Assembly: GCA_019055375.1 (NCBI GenBank)
Contig: JAHQIW010005194.1
Location: 1 to 64,000, forward strand
DNA from: Parelaphostrongylus tenuis
Taxonomy: Eukaryota; Nematoda; Chromadorea; Rhabditida; Metastrongylidae
Length of the DNA stretch: 64,000 nt
Reading direction: 5' to 3'
The stretch's first letter is position 1; each line of letters starts with the position of its first letter. Under the pieces are notes generated by a model. It was not told the origin of the DNA and searched no databases. It worked only from the letters and a program-made list of their open reading frames with translations. Below are positions 1 to 12,800 of this stretch, piece after piece. A program made the translations under genes and the position numbers.

Positions 1-3000
1 AGTCCTTCGTAAGAGACGGCTACCGGGTAGTCGCGAAGTTGGTTTTCGGAAGTTGTCGGTTGAAATGAGTCTCACGTTCGTTGTTAGGTATGTTCCAGCA
101 ATTGGATCGATGACCCAAGATGTTGAGCTCGCAAATATTACAAGCGTTGAAGAGAGGCGACTAAGGATATTGCGGACAAAGTGAGCGTGATTAGTCATAT
201 TTTTTGCCTGAAGAGACAGGTAACTAAAATCAATTTGTGAGAGTACGGGAGAGGACTCTATTGTTACGTTAGGGGGAGACGGGGGAGCAAAGGGGGGGGG
301 AAATCACGTTGAATTTCGGACTGACGGGCAGGGTAGAAGAGTGAAATCGGGGTATGAGAGAAGGGCAGAGTACAAACACAGGGGGGGAGGGAAGACGGGG
401 GGAGGCGCGGCAAAGAACGGATGAGTGTAGGGACGTAACAATGACAGCTGGTGGGAGTTGAGTTTATCAACAATAGAAATTGTATGTTTTTTTATCGTGC
501 ATGTAAAAAAGAGTGTCTTGATCGAACCGAGTAAAAGAGCACAGTGAAAAGAACACTTCGATAGAAACTGATTATTTGTTGCAAAAGAGAAACGACAGGC
601 CAAAACAAGCATAAAAACAAAAGAGAAGAACTTGGTCGATGAAAGGATTTCTGTGAAGAAGTGATACTGGAGTGGGACATTGCTGATGTGATGGGCAATG
701 GTTACACAAAGGGGGAAAGAGGGGGGGGGGAGAGGGGGTGAGGTTTAGCGACAATCGAAGAAACCTCATAGTAATTAGTGGACCTTCGGGTGTTTGGAAC
801 TTCCGTAGATTTTGTAGAAGAGACTTTGTTTTGTTTGTTTTTCGTCCTAGGTGCAAATCTTCATTGACGTTTCCATAAATACAACTCATGCTCTGATATA
901 ACTATTTCTTCATCGCTGTGCGAACCGTGTAAATAATGAAAATGCTTTTTTTCAAACAGTCACTGTTCTGAAGAAAACCTAGATGCTTATTGAAAGGTCG
1001 ATCCGCGATTTCTTATTGTAAGCACTTTTTATGCTTATTTACTTACATTTTCCATACTCGATTCATGTATATCATTCTTTTCTATGTTACGGGAGGCAAA
1101 TTCAGCCACAATTTATTGTTAAACGAGGGACAAGTGAACCATTCGCGTAGGGTCGAGGTAATCAAGGATATAATATCAGCCAAAGTACAACGAATCGTAC
1201 TACCACGGGGAGTGTTGGAAAGAGTCTTGCAAACAAGTTGTGTGTGCGAGGACGTTTAAGCAAAGCGCGTGCGGGGCAGCGGGAACGAGAGATGAGATCT
1301 TATGTGTTCGAAGAATGATACAGAACGGCTGACGCAGATGATTTTTTGGTGCTACAGCCATAGAGAACAGTATTGAGTGTATAATACAAAGATCATAGCC
1401 AACGCAAGTGAAGCGGTCGGGAGAATGGAAAAAGCATGGTAGAAGAAAAAAATGACCGTTTGTAAAACAAATATTACTGATACCATAAATTATTCTCGGG
1501 AAGCCGAAAAGTTAAGATTGAATACTATAGTTATAGAGGTACTATTATCTAAGTATATTAATAGGTAATAGGGAATCGTCAAGATCGGCATTGCAATAGA
1601 TAATTAAGCCGGGCAAAGTGAATCTTTGTGCCAAAAAATAGTTGTTGCACCGAATGTATGACGCTGCCAGACAAGGTGCAGTAAACTAGCTGTCCACATT
1701 CTCATTAGTCAGTGTAGGGTTTCACGCGAGGTTGGGGACCTTTACATGAAGACATACAGAACAGTGAGCTCGTGTCTATGTATCCGATGTACAGATGGCT
1801 AGTGCGCATTAGATTTACACCAAAAAACCTTACGAACGACTAGAGGTGATGAATCATGGAGGGGGAGAAGATCGGGTCCTTGAGCGCTATGCGGCGGTGT
1901 AAATAGGTGGTGTGCTGTAAAGGATACGGTCAGATATTTTATATGGGCCGGGGGGTTAGTACGAGAAAGCGAAATAGAATCATAGAAGCTAAGGGGCACA
2001 TATGTTCCGATCCCGGGTAAGGCATGGCAAGGGGAAATTGTGGCAGAGGGGGGAAAGCGGAACTGAAGGGAGCGAGTGCGGTTGCTAAAAGGGGGGGGGG
2101 GAGAGAAGGAAGGAGAAGGGGGCTAGGGGGGGAGGGGATATACATGCGGGAAGACGGTAAGAACAGCTGAACGTAATAATTGTGGGCTAAAGAGAAAGGA
2201 CAAGCTAGCATAGAGGATGGGTTCATGGTAGGGAGCATAAAACCTCGATTGAAATGGTGTTAAGCAATTATGTGGGCGAAAGGGAGATGGGAGGTATCAG
2301 ATAGAAAGGGGAGAATGGTACGTGTTTCTTATCTCGTATATTGGCTTTGAACATCATTTATCAAACAGAATTTGACACTGGTCACAGGAACTAATCAAGG
2401 TGTTCGATGCAATCCGTCTTAACCCCTGAAGGACCACGTGTATCAAACATGATACACGATTGCTTGAAGGCCTTTCTCGCTAGATAAAAATTTTCTTCCA
2501 GACGATTGTAATAATTCGAAAGCTTAAATCTTTTCGATTTCACTGACGTGTTTGATTTCTAGAAAAGACTTTTGTTCAGTTTGTAGCAACGAAAATGATA
2601 TTTACATTTCACACTCAATCTGCTTCATTTGCTCGGCTGTGGGTTCAAAACGGCTCTTCACTAAAGTTTTACTAGTCATTAGATAACCAAAAACTTGGGA
2701 ACAAGGATAGATAAAGAAAGAAAACAAGTGTAAACAAATGTTATATAACAGTTTCAAATTTATGTTTGTTTTTAGAAAGATATGCTTTTCTAGTTAAAAA
2801 AAATAAGGAATTTCCAACACAGGTGTTTTTTTGTGTCTGAAAAGAAAAATCCTTAACAGGAGTCTCTTTTGTGATATTTCGCTGTTCAGCAGTAATATTT
2901 TCTTGGAATCTAAAGTTATTGAGCAATTTCATATATCTCCGTTGTTTGTTCCACTTCCCAACCACTTGACTTTAGGCTTCTGGCCTTGACTAGTAGTACT

Positions 3001-3170
3001 GGGTTTGGAAGAAAGTTTTCCTATCGTTTGGATGGAATTGTCATTTTCCGCATGAATCGTTGTGTGATTTTTATATAATTTCAAAAGTCTACTTCTTACG
3101 CATTTATTGATATACAATTTGTCTATACCTGCTGTAGAATGGAATTGTCCAGGGAACAAAAACGTTTGTT
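1..3170. other. Non-coding stretch with G-tract clusters
   Basis: I see no convincing gene. The notable content is three clusters of long G runs, all on the + strand: about 271-420 (including nine Gs at 292-300), 711-740 (three runs of at least five Gs within 30 bp) and 2040-2140 (a run of ten Gs at 2091-2100 followed by further runs). Apparent minus-strand reading frames across them are Pro/Ser/Leu-rich low-complexity translations of C runs and are not believable genes. Confidence 0.6.
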
Positions 3171-3179
3171 GATGCTTGA

Positions 3180-3452
3180 GGATCACGGCAAAGTTTGGGA
3201 AATTGGACGGGAGTTGAAATTCTACCGCGTCCATTCTATAGTCCGGCCGTTGCTCCATCTGATTACGGCCTTTTCTCATCAATGCAACACTTTTTGAGAG
3301 ATCGCCGATTTGCATCTTCCGATGAAATTGAAGAAGCATGTGAAGAGTTCTTTGATTCAAAGCTGAAGGAGTTATATTTCGATCAGATCCGAAACATGGC
3401 GGACCCATGGCAAAAAGTGGTGGATAATGATAGCTTGTATTTTGATGGATAG
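3180..3452 (+). pseudogene. mariner transposase C-terminal relic
   Basis: The translation resembles the C-terminal third of mariner (Tc1/mariner superfamily, DD34D) transposases. It contains YSPAVAPSDYGLF, the counterpart of the family motif with the third catalytic Asp (usually YSPDLAPSDYHLF), then a SMQHFL block, an EEFFDSK block, WQKVVDN and a C-terminal YFDG before the stop. The SPD aspartate has become Ala, while the SDY aspartate is kept. The N-terminal DNA-binding half and the first two catalytic Asp are absent, so this is a dead fragment. Terminal inverted repeats were not found. Confidence 0.85.
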
Positions 3453-3949
3453 TTGTTGTTGTTTGTTGTCTGAACATATGCATAAATCCAGGATGTTTTT
3501 ATGGAGCGATAAAAACTGTCTTTCCAATCTCGTAGTATGAATTTTTGTGCCGAAAGAATGAATTCCTGATCAGTACTGATTTTCTGGGGAACATTGTTTA
3601 TCGATGTGATTATATAAAATCTTTATTTGTTGAATGAGTGTTTTAAACCAATGACTTACAACATTTTTCCTGAGGAGCATTCCACTCAATGATAGACGCG
3701 TACTATTTCTATGCTTACTTCAGCCACCCAACCAAAAATACATCCACGAAGTTTTTTTCCTCTTTCTTTCTGAAAGCTTACGTTGCAGAATCTGCGTTTG
3801 CGTAGCTGCATTCACATAGATGGGCAACGAAAATTTGCAAAAGAAGTTGGAAATGTCTTGACTCACCTTCTCAGAATTGTATGCTTTTCCTTAGAAAAGT
3901 GCTTATTTTCAAACGCACAAGCGTTCTTTGCAATGAAATTGCTTCATAG

Positions 3950-5895
3950 AAGTCTCCTCGGTGAAGTATCATTTTTTCCTGACAACAAAGTGCTTCTATC
4001 ATCTAAACTTTGCTATATAACTGCCATCATTAGTCTCCTCGGTGACGTATCATTTTTTCCTGACAACAAAGTACTTCTATCATCCTGACAACAAAGTGCT
4101 TCTATCATCTAAACTTTGCTATATAACTGCCATCATTAGTCTCCTCGGTGACGTATCATTTTTTCCTGACAACAAAGTACTTCTATCATCCTGACAACAA
4201 AGTGCTTCTATCATCTAAACTTTGCTATATAACTGCCATCATTAGTCTCCTCGGTGACGTATCATTTTTTTCCTGACAACAAAGTGCTTCTATCATCTAA
4301 ACTTTGCTATATAACTGCCATCATTAGTCTCCTCGGTGACGTATCATCTTTTCCTGACAACAAAGTACTTCTATCATCCTGACACAAAGTGCTTCTGTCA
4401 TCTAAACTTTACTATATAACTGCCATCATTAGTCTCCTCGGTGACGTATCATTTTTTCCTGACAACAAAGTACTTCTATCATCCTGACAACAAAGTGCTT
4501 CTATCATCTAAACTTTGCTATATAACTGCCATCATTAGTCTCCTCGGTGACCGTATCATTTTTTCCTGACAACAAAGTACTTCTATCATCTCAAACTTTT
4601 GCTATATAACTGCCATCATTAGTCTCCTCGGTGACGTATCATTTTTTCCTGACAACAAAGTGCTTCTATCATCTAAACTTTGCTATATAACTGCCATCAT
4701 TAGTCTCCTCGGTGACGTATCATCTTTTCCTGACAACAAAGTACTTCTATCATCCTGACAACAAAGTGCTTCTGTCATCTAAACTTTACTAATAACTGCC
4801 ATCATTAGTCTCCTCGGTGACGTATCATTTTTTCCTGACAACAAAGTACTTCTATCATCCTGACAACAAGTGCTTCTATCATCTAAACTTTGCTATATAA
4901 CTGCCATCATTAGTCTCCTCGGTGACGTATCATTTTTTCCTGACAACAAAGTACTTCTATCATCTGACAACAAAGTGCTTCTATCATCTAAACTTTGCTA
5001 TATAACTGCCATCATTAGTCTCCTCGGTGACGTATCATTTTTTCCCTGACAACAAAGTGCTTCTATCATCTAAACTTTGCTATATAACTGCCATCATTAG
5101 TCTCCTCGGTGACGTATCATCTTTTCCTGACAACAAAGTACTTCTATCATCCTGACACAAAGTGCTTCTGTCATCTAAACTTGCTATATAACTGCCATCA
5201 TTAGTCTCCTCGGTGACGTATCATTTTTTCCTGACAACAAGTACTTCTATCATCCTGACAACAAAGTGCTTCTATCATCTAAACTTTGCTATATAACTGC
5301 CATCATTAGTCTCCTCGGTGACGTATCATTTTTTTCCTGACAACAAAGTACTTCTATCATCCTGACAACAAGTGCTTCTATCATCTAAACTTTGCTATAT
5401 AACTGCCATCATTAGTCTCCTCGGTGACGTATCATTTTTTCCTTCTCTCTGACAACAAAGTGCTTCTATCATCTAAACTTTGCTATATAACTGCCATCAT
5501 TAGTCTCCTCGGTGACGTATCATTTTTTCCTGACAACAAAGTACTTCTATCATCCTGACAACAAAGTGCTTCTGTCATCTAAACTTTACTATATAACTGC
5601 CATCATTAGTCTCCTCGGTGACGTATCATTTTTTCCTGACAACAAAGTACTTCTATCATCCTGACAATAAAGTGCTTCTATCATCTAAACTTTGCTATAT
5701 AACTGCCATCATTAGTCTCCTCGGTGACGTATCATTTTTTCCTGACAACAAAGTACTTCTATCATCCTGACAACAAAGTGCTTCTGTCATCTAAACTTTA
5801 CTATATAACTGCCATCATTAGTCTCCTCGGTGACGTATCATTTTTCCTGACAACAAAGCGCTTCTATCATCTAAACTTTACTATATAACTGCCAA
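3950..5895. repeat. Tandem satellite, about 20 units of ~106 bp (short form ~82 bp)
   Basis: The anchor AGTCTCCTCGGTGACGTATC recurs about 20 times (near 3951, 4032, 4138, 4244, 4326, 4431 and so on to 5819). Long units hold two near-identical halves, one with GACAACAAAGTACTTC and one with GACAACAAAGTGCTTC. Short units (~82 bp) lack one half, which explains the two spacings. Every unit has a TGCTATATAACTGCC segment. Units differ mostly by 1-nt gains or losses in short runs. The array lies about 0.8 kb beyond the 3' end of OGDH. A reading frame running into its left edge (3783-4088) is a by-product of the repeat. Confidence 0.97.
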
Positions 5896-6619
5896 CAAGC
5901 CTCCCTATAAAGTTCAAACAACGGTTAGCTGCTCCAAAAGCGAAGCGTATCTCCTTTCTTGATTGGAACGCAGTACTAAGAAGGCATTTTCACTAACCAA
6001 GCTTAGTGTTGAAATCTGCGTTCTTAAGCTGTCGAATGACCACTAAAAATCTATAGAAATAGCTTTGTCCGCGAAGAGCCGAGCAAAAAAAAAAAAAAGA
6101 GTGCATTTAAGTCTCTACACTCCGTACTCCGTATTTTCTTCTCGTTAACATAGCGTACTGAGGCGGCCTTTCTGGAAACTAACTCAGTATGAGAAAGTTC
6201 ATTATTCAAGCTATACGATGACTGCTAGAAGTTTAGTACAAAGAGCGTTGTCCGGCGAGAAAACCACAAAATTCCATAATATACTAAGAATAAGACACAC
6301 CGTCCTAAAATGTTCAAAGACATTCATCAGAAAAAAAACCTCGTGCTACTCTAGTGAAACACTAAAGATCGATTATCAAACACTGTATTACTAGATACAA
6401 ACGCTGGAATTGTAAGCTAGAAAAGAATTCTTGTCTTGAATGTCATTCTTCACATTAATGACATATTGTCGCGGATACTGTGATAACCATCTCGCATGAT
6501 ATCGTTATAAACATAAAGCAGTTTCTAGACAAAATGAAGACATGACGAAAAAAAAAACGAGATAAATTCCTAACTAGTGGAGCAGTACAAGAAAGAAATT
6601 CTCATCAGCAAGTAGAAAA
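5896..6619. other. Spacer between satellite and OGDH 3' end
   Basis: AT-rich sequence with short A runs (for example near 6088). No gene, tRNA or repeat of the families described elsewhere in this window was recognised. Confidence 0.4.
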
Positions 6620-6625
6620 TTTATT
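6620..6625 (-). promoter_or_regulatory. OGDH polyadenylation signal
   Basis: Minus-strand AATAAA, 61 nt beyond the OGDH stop codon. It is the first canonical signal after the stop and predicts a short 3' UTR of roughly 80 nt. Confidence 0.7.
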
Positions 6626-6685
6626 TAAATGTGGATACAGACCCGGATGGATACAATATGATGAGAAAATTCTCAGCAATTATAA

Positions 6686-6895
6686 TTACGCCCCGAAGTC
6701 CTCTAACTGTGCTTTTGGAACGTCGAATGTCCTACTCATCATGTCTTTCTGTTCTTGGAGATGAGTGTATTTGTTTCCAGTCGCTGGAGAAGCAGATGGA
6801 TGGCGCCCAGTATATCGAATAACGCGGTTTGCCGATTGAAGAAGGCTGTTGAAACGTGGCTGCACGAAACCCCATGCACCCATGTTCTTATGCTC
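6686..6895 (-). CDS. ogdh-1: OGDH exon 23: C-terminus and stop
   Basis: Codons 978-1046 plus TAA, starting [15 protein letters not shown] and including [14 protein letters not shown], the typical C-terminal block of E1o, and ending LEDFGA. It is separated from exon 22 by a 1.2-kb intron that holds two mariner relics. Confidence 0.94.
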   Translation of the reverse strand, partial: EHKNMGAWGFVQPRFNSLLQSANRVIRYTGRHPSASPATGNKYTHLQEQKDMMSRTFDVPKAQLEDFGA

Positions 6896-9800
6896 CTAAA
6901 AACATTGTCTAAAGAAGAAGAGATCAAAGCTATGATGCCCTGCTTTTGAGAAATGTAAACCATTCATCACGCAAAAAGCGGCGAACTGACTCAGCGAAAA
7001 AGCTACGCCAGAAAATTAAAGCTGAAGCAAAACTAAAGCAGCATTCTTTGAATAATCGGCCTATTTTCACAATACTTTTGCATTTGAGAGCTTCGTCAGG
7101 TTTGAAAACTGGGATTCACCCAATCAAACAACCGTGGCAACATTGTCTCCTTAAAATCTATTGAGTTGTTCCATAATTCCTGCATTTTGACACTTCTATT
7201 ATATCAAATCATTCGTTGATTCTTTAAAAATATCATTCAAACAACAATATAATTACCATTATGATCAATTATATGCAACCATTTGTTCAGCAACGAATGA
7301 ATGCCTTCCTCCCAGAAAGAATAAGGCTGGCGATCAAAAAATTCGCTGAGGTCACTTTTGAGCTGAATATAGTCGCGCTGCATGAGCAGGCCATCTGATA
7401 AAGTCTTTTTACACGACCACACATGAAGGACTTTCTTTAGTCAGTCCTTACAGGAGATGAGTCTTGAGTCTACAACGGGAACAATACGCGCCACGCCTAC
7501 TGACTGCCTAGCGGCAGAGACTCGCCAGCTCAACCAAAGCCCAAGTGCTATGCTCGGATGACCATGCTCTCAGTTTTCTGGGATGGGCAGGGCATGTATG
7601 CCCTTTTGGGAGTTGCTCGACGACAAGCAGACAATAAATATCGACGTCTACGGTGATCAAATCTGGAAGTTAGCCGCAGTAGTGCGAGAAAAGCGTCCGA
7701 AACGACCCAGTGTCACCCATCTCAAGGATATCGCTCGCCCTCTTTTAGATAGCCGATTCGCCACATTTTGGACAAGCTGAGCTGGACCACGATACCACAT
7801 CTATCGTATAGTCCTGATATCTCTCTATCGGATTATCATCTCTTCTGCACTCTGAAGCACCATTGTGTGATCGCAGCCTCGGTCTTTCTGGAAGAAAAGC
7901 ATCCAGTCTTTGTTCAGCAGATGGTTGTATACCAATGACCATGATGACGATGATGTTGTTGATTAACTGATCTCTCAAATAAATGACAACTGAGCGACCA
8001 AAGTGTCACAATGCAAAGGAAACTTTGGGATAAACCACTCTGTTACTCCATTTTAGTATGGCAATCATAATCAAATCATTATTAGTGAGGAACATAGACG
8101 AGGTGGATACGTTGAGCTAAGAAATGCACCTCCTGTGACCAAATGAGTTCCGCTCCAGGATATTTCTGACATTCGGCCTCAATTAGATCGTATGGGAACG
8201 GCGACAGTTGTTCTATACGACAAATCGCAACCACATCATCTTTTCCAACATGTTTCCTGGCATTGATCAAATCGTAGTAGAGTTTGCCTAGAAGAGAGCA
8301 CGATGTATAAAATTTTCGACTCAAATACTATTATTCTCAGATTTTTCCTTATATTGTGGAAACATTACTGTCTTTTACAGAAATGACTCACCCGTGCAGA
8401 AAACGAGTCTTTGCACAGCGGATGTATTTTGAGAAGGAGCGCCATCTTCGGGGATGATACGTCGGAAATGTGTGCCCGTAAGGAAATCCTCGATAGGAGA
8501 ACGAGCCATGGGATGACGTAACAGTGATTTCGGACTCATAACAATAGCCGGTTTACGAAATGGCAATGTAATCTTGAATAACGTAACGCATGAAATGTCA
8601 ACAATAAATAGCATAAATTACTTTTGTCTCACTCTTAGTGACAAATCACAATCATTCTGACAGCAATTCTAAGCCTTTTATGACGAACGTTAGAGCACTT
8701 ATATAGTACTAGACGTAGGTTTCGACCTTTCAGCCTCATCACTAGCACGATGCCTTTCGCTTAAGCCAATCCCTTGGGCCAGATGAGACTGAAAAGCTGA
8801 AACACTTTTCTAGCACCGTATAGGTGCCATAAAAGACCTCACGAAAGGCTCGAGAAAAGCTGTCAGGACACATTAATTCTGAGCGAGGTCCTAAGAAACA
8901 GTCGATTATAAAAATCATCATTATAGTAAGCACTTCGCATATACCAAATTCTGGAACTGAAGGTCTTCACGTCATAGGCTGTTAGTAAAAAACCAAAAAG
9001 TACCTGTCTTCTAAGGAGGTGGAATATATTTGCCGGTGTAGTGCAGTTCGCTACAATCCAGTTTGTATCATGGAGTTGTTGAGCTTCGAATGTTCCTCCG
9101 AACGCTATCTTCTGCAATACCACCATTAATTAGACTAATATTGAATAATCATTTGATGCTTAATCTAGACATCTACCTCAAGATCGATCTCGTCGTCCTC
9201 GTTGCACATTTGAAGAAACCTTTCGGGACGAGCAGAAGAGTGTTCCGGTCCCATTCCTTCGTAACCATGCGGTAATAACATCACCAAACCAGACTGACGA
9301 ATCCATTTAGACTGACCTGTATAAAGTAATTTTGCTAAACAAAAAAAGAAATAAGTCACACAAGAAACTACTTCAAGCGCTTAGGAGCCCGGCTATCGGA
9401 ACTAAAAGTTTGTCTCTGGATGCTTTCTTGGAATTTCTATGACACGTCTTTTCCAGTCTTTTATTTGAATATACAAGTAAGATATGAGAACTAAGAAATG
9501 AGTTATAAAATGAACTTCAATGACGTAGAATATGCACGATTGACAACGAACCAGAAGATATGAATTGGTCGATCACACATTGAGCAGTATTGGCGAAATC
9601 ACCAAATTGAGCTTCCCAGATGACTAATGAGTTTGGATCGACCATAGAGTATCCTAAATATGAAAAGACGAGCTCATGGAAAAAAGGATCAAAATTAAGT
9701 TGTCAGAACGATTTTGAAAAAATACTAACATACCAAGCTCAAATCCAAGCACAGCATATTCTGACAATGATGAATTACATACAATATATTCGGCTTGTCC

Positions 9801-12800
9801 TTCTTGGAGATCGTTTAAAGGATTATATGTCTGAAAATAAGAAGAAGTATCCAAAGTGGCTACGAAGTCGGTTAGAAAAGTAGGTATGTATAAAGAAGCA
9901 GTGTTGTTCTTAAGACATGTATCTGATTAGGTGTGACACAATGGTTAATGATGCCTCGCGACGCACACGGTCGATGTTTCGATTTCAAGCCCAAAACTTG
10001 TCAGCCTTTGATTACCCACCAGCGTCAGCAAATTGAGGCCCCAGTCTTGTCCAAAAGAATAGCAGCATGGAGCTGATACATCGGAAAGTTATCGCGAGTT
10101 CTTGAAATAACCACATGTGTAACCAGCCACCTCGAACGATGCTCGATGGCGTCACATCCATGGCGCATCTCTCAGGAGTTGATTAGTGTCGGGAGCTCTC
10201 TCCTTCTGTATAATTATCTTCTTTTCTATCACCTTATTTCATCTGTATCACAGTATTCCCAATACTTCTAACATTCACTTCATTTTCGTCTTGTTCTTGG
10301 ACCGCGTAGGATACTGCTTGACCGCGTCTTACACTCTCGGAGATAACCTGGCTGTGGCGTTTCATAGGGCGTTCGTTGCCGACCGTGAGAGTGTTGGGAG
10401 ATGAGGATCAGTACCGGCCGCGCCATATAAGCATCACAACCACTCGGCCGCAGCGCCCGTTTATTGCCTAGTTAGATGCATTATTTCTTGATGATTAAGA
10501 CTTTGATAAAAAAAAATTATGGCGTCAAGCGTCTTAAGAAGAAAACCATCTTGAACCTGAATACTGTTTGTAAATATCGGATGACATTACCAACTGTCTC
10601 TTTACCTTCTGATCGACAATTTGGTCATGTAGAACGTGATGTCTGTGCGAAAATGTCCCACGTTCCACGTCTTGCCCACTTAAGCGCACGTGGGTACCTT
10701 CTTTGAGAAGCGAACCGAATGCCAATGCCTCCGCACATGCCCAGTCGAGCTGCAAAATGTTAATGATAGCATTATGAATGAGTTCCTTGTGTAAATCTCT
10801 TGAACGTACTGAATTATCTTCCAGCATTTGTAATCGCCCTTTGAGGATTCTTTCAAGACCACGGTGTAGGTGGAATCCTTCTGGAACCGAACTAAACTTC
10901 TCAATGATCTGTCTAATGTTAGACTCGTCGATTCCAGTAGTGACAAGCTGCAAAAAACCTTTGTATACTTGAAACCATAATAATTATAACAATAGGAAAA
11001 AAATGACAATGACGTATTAGTTCTGAGCACTCGAGAACGAATGCAAACCAAGTTCGGGTTACCAACGCAAACCATGGTCCATCTCTTCAGACCTGAAAGG
11101 TATGGAAGACTCCATGCACAAGGCCCAACCACAAAATTTGCGCGGATGCCACGTAAGATGATGCCGATCTCATATCGAATACGAATTTGATGGCTTTCAG
11201 AGAACAGGTGGTAAATTCTTGACATCAAGAAGATTTGAGCAGTTCAGAAAACGATGAAATCGAAAGGAACCCTCCCTTTATTGCTCTAAAAAACTCAATT
11301 CTTCCTTATCACCCGCAATGGTTCATAACTGCTTGTGATGGTGACCTGGAATAGAGCGACCTAGCGTGTCCTTAGATTTCGAAATTCAAAAAACAAGATC
11401 TATCGAGAAATAGCGCAGCTTCAGTATTGCACACACTAAGCATGCACTTTGCAATGTCAAGGATAGCGTAGCTGGACGTTCCACAGAGGGTTGACTTCTG
11501 GAGAGCACTGGGGGTCGGGTTCGACCACAAGCGCGTCGCGAAAACATCACAACCACTCGGCCACAGCGCCCCCACCGTTACAATACTTTATTGAAATATG
11601 GCTAAAAACCAAATAGCAGCTTCAGAAGATTATCATTGAAGAATATGCATCTTCATTGGCAGAAAAAACTATCACTGCGTCAGGTATGACATCAAGGTGC
11701 TAAAGAAAAACTCCTGCTATGACCTTACTCGTTCCAAAATCGCCATTCCTTACCGAGAAGGGCGCACCGCATCAACGTATCCTTAGTTGAAGAAAAGGGA
11801 GGTGATCTGACAGAAATTTTGTCATCAGAACTAAACCCTATCTAGCTCTATAAAAATCTGCAGGGAATACGCACCAGGTCCTCTCTTGAGCTTTCCCGAC
11901 TACAAAAAGCCACCATGACAATGTCGAAGCGTAAGTGCATTCATCGATCACGGAATGGACCTGTCTCACAGTAGAATTTTGGCCACTCTTATCGAAACTA
12001 CAGCTCCAAAATATAGCTTTTTCATCGACAATTATCCATCCCAAAGTTTTAGAGATCCGAGAAAGTGACACCACTGGATCACAGCTGTTTATTTCCACGT
12101 TCCGATGACCAATGTTGTTACTCAATTAGAAATGAAAGAACATAACCATTGATAGCAAGTGCAGATTAGCTCAAGCTGCATTCAGGCCACTCATGGAACC
12201 ACTGAGCTACTACCAAACCAAAAAACTACGCTGACTTCTTCCACAACGACCTTCTCAGAGCTTTCTATGCGGTAGAAAAGTAAACTGCTGCACCTCTTCC
12301 CCCAACAAATCTATTCTGTGGATTTTGAAATATAGTATATACACATAGTAACGATCACGGGGACACGATTCATATCACCAAAAGATATCTTCCAGAGGTG
12401 GGGGAGAAGTAAATTGAAAACAGTATATGAATGACCTAGCCATACAATAGGAGAGCTGATGGCATAACGGTGGAAAAAACAGTGGAATGGGCTCCATGAG
12501 AACCAAAGTTACTATGAAGACGGCGATCTACAAGATGCACAGATGCGGTGCATTCGCAGCTGGACAGGATTTGCAGATCATGGGAAATACTCCAACAACA
12601 TTAGGTTCGATGCAGACTACCATCCTGGGTAAAAGTTCGTAAGAAAAGTACGAATTGAAATGTACTTGGGCATCACTACTCGTCAATACGGGCCATCCAC
12701 TAACTCTAAGAACCAGCGTCGAAAGGCAAGCAGCGCCGCGCCGTCGCTTGCGAGACAGTCAGGAAGACGGCATCTGCATGCCTGTGCATGCATATCTGGC

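Noticed and set aside
1141..1260. Similarity of GGGGAGTGTTGGAAAG text to 31735-31775
   Set aside because: Only short shared words. Too weak to define a repeat by eye.
2929..3483. 184-codon minus-strand frame
   Set aside because: It is antisense to the mariner relic and its flank. No family motif on that strand.
3783..4088. 101-codon frame running into the satellite
   Set aside because: Most of it is satellite sequence translated in one frame. No domain, and units elsewhere break the frame.
3950..5895. CRISPR-like array
   Set aside because: Regular repeats, but the spacers are also repetitive and the genome is clearly eukaryotic. It is a satellite.
10680..11228. 182-codon minus-strand frame
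   Set aside because: It overlaps OGDH exons 15-16 in the wrong frame. The OGDH reading with correct splice phases explains the region.
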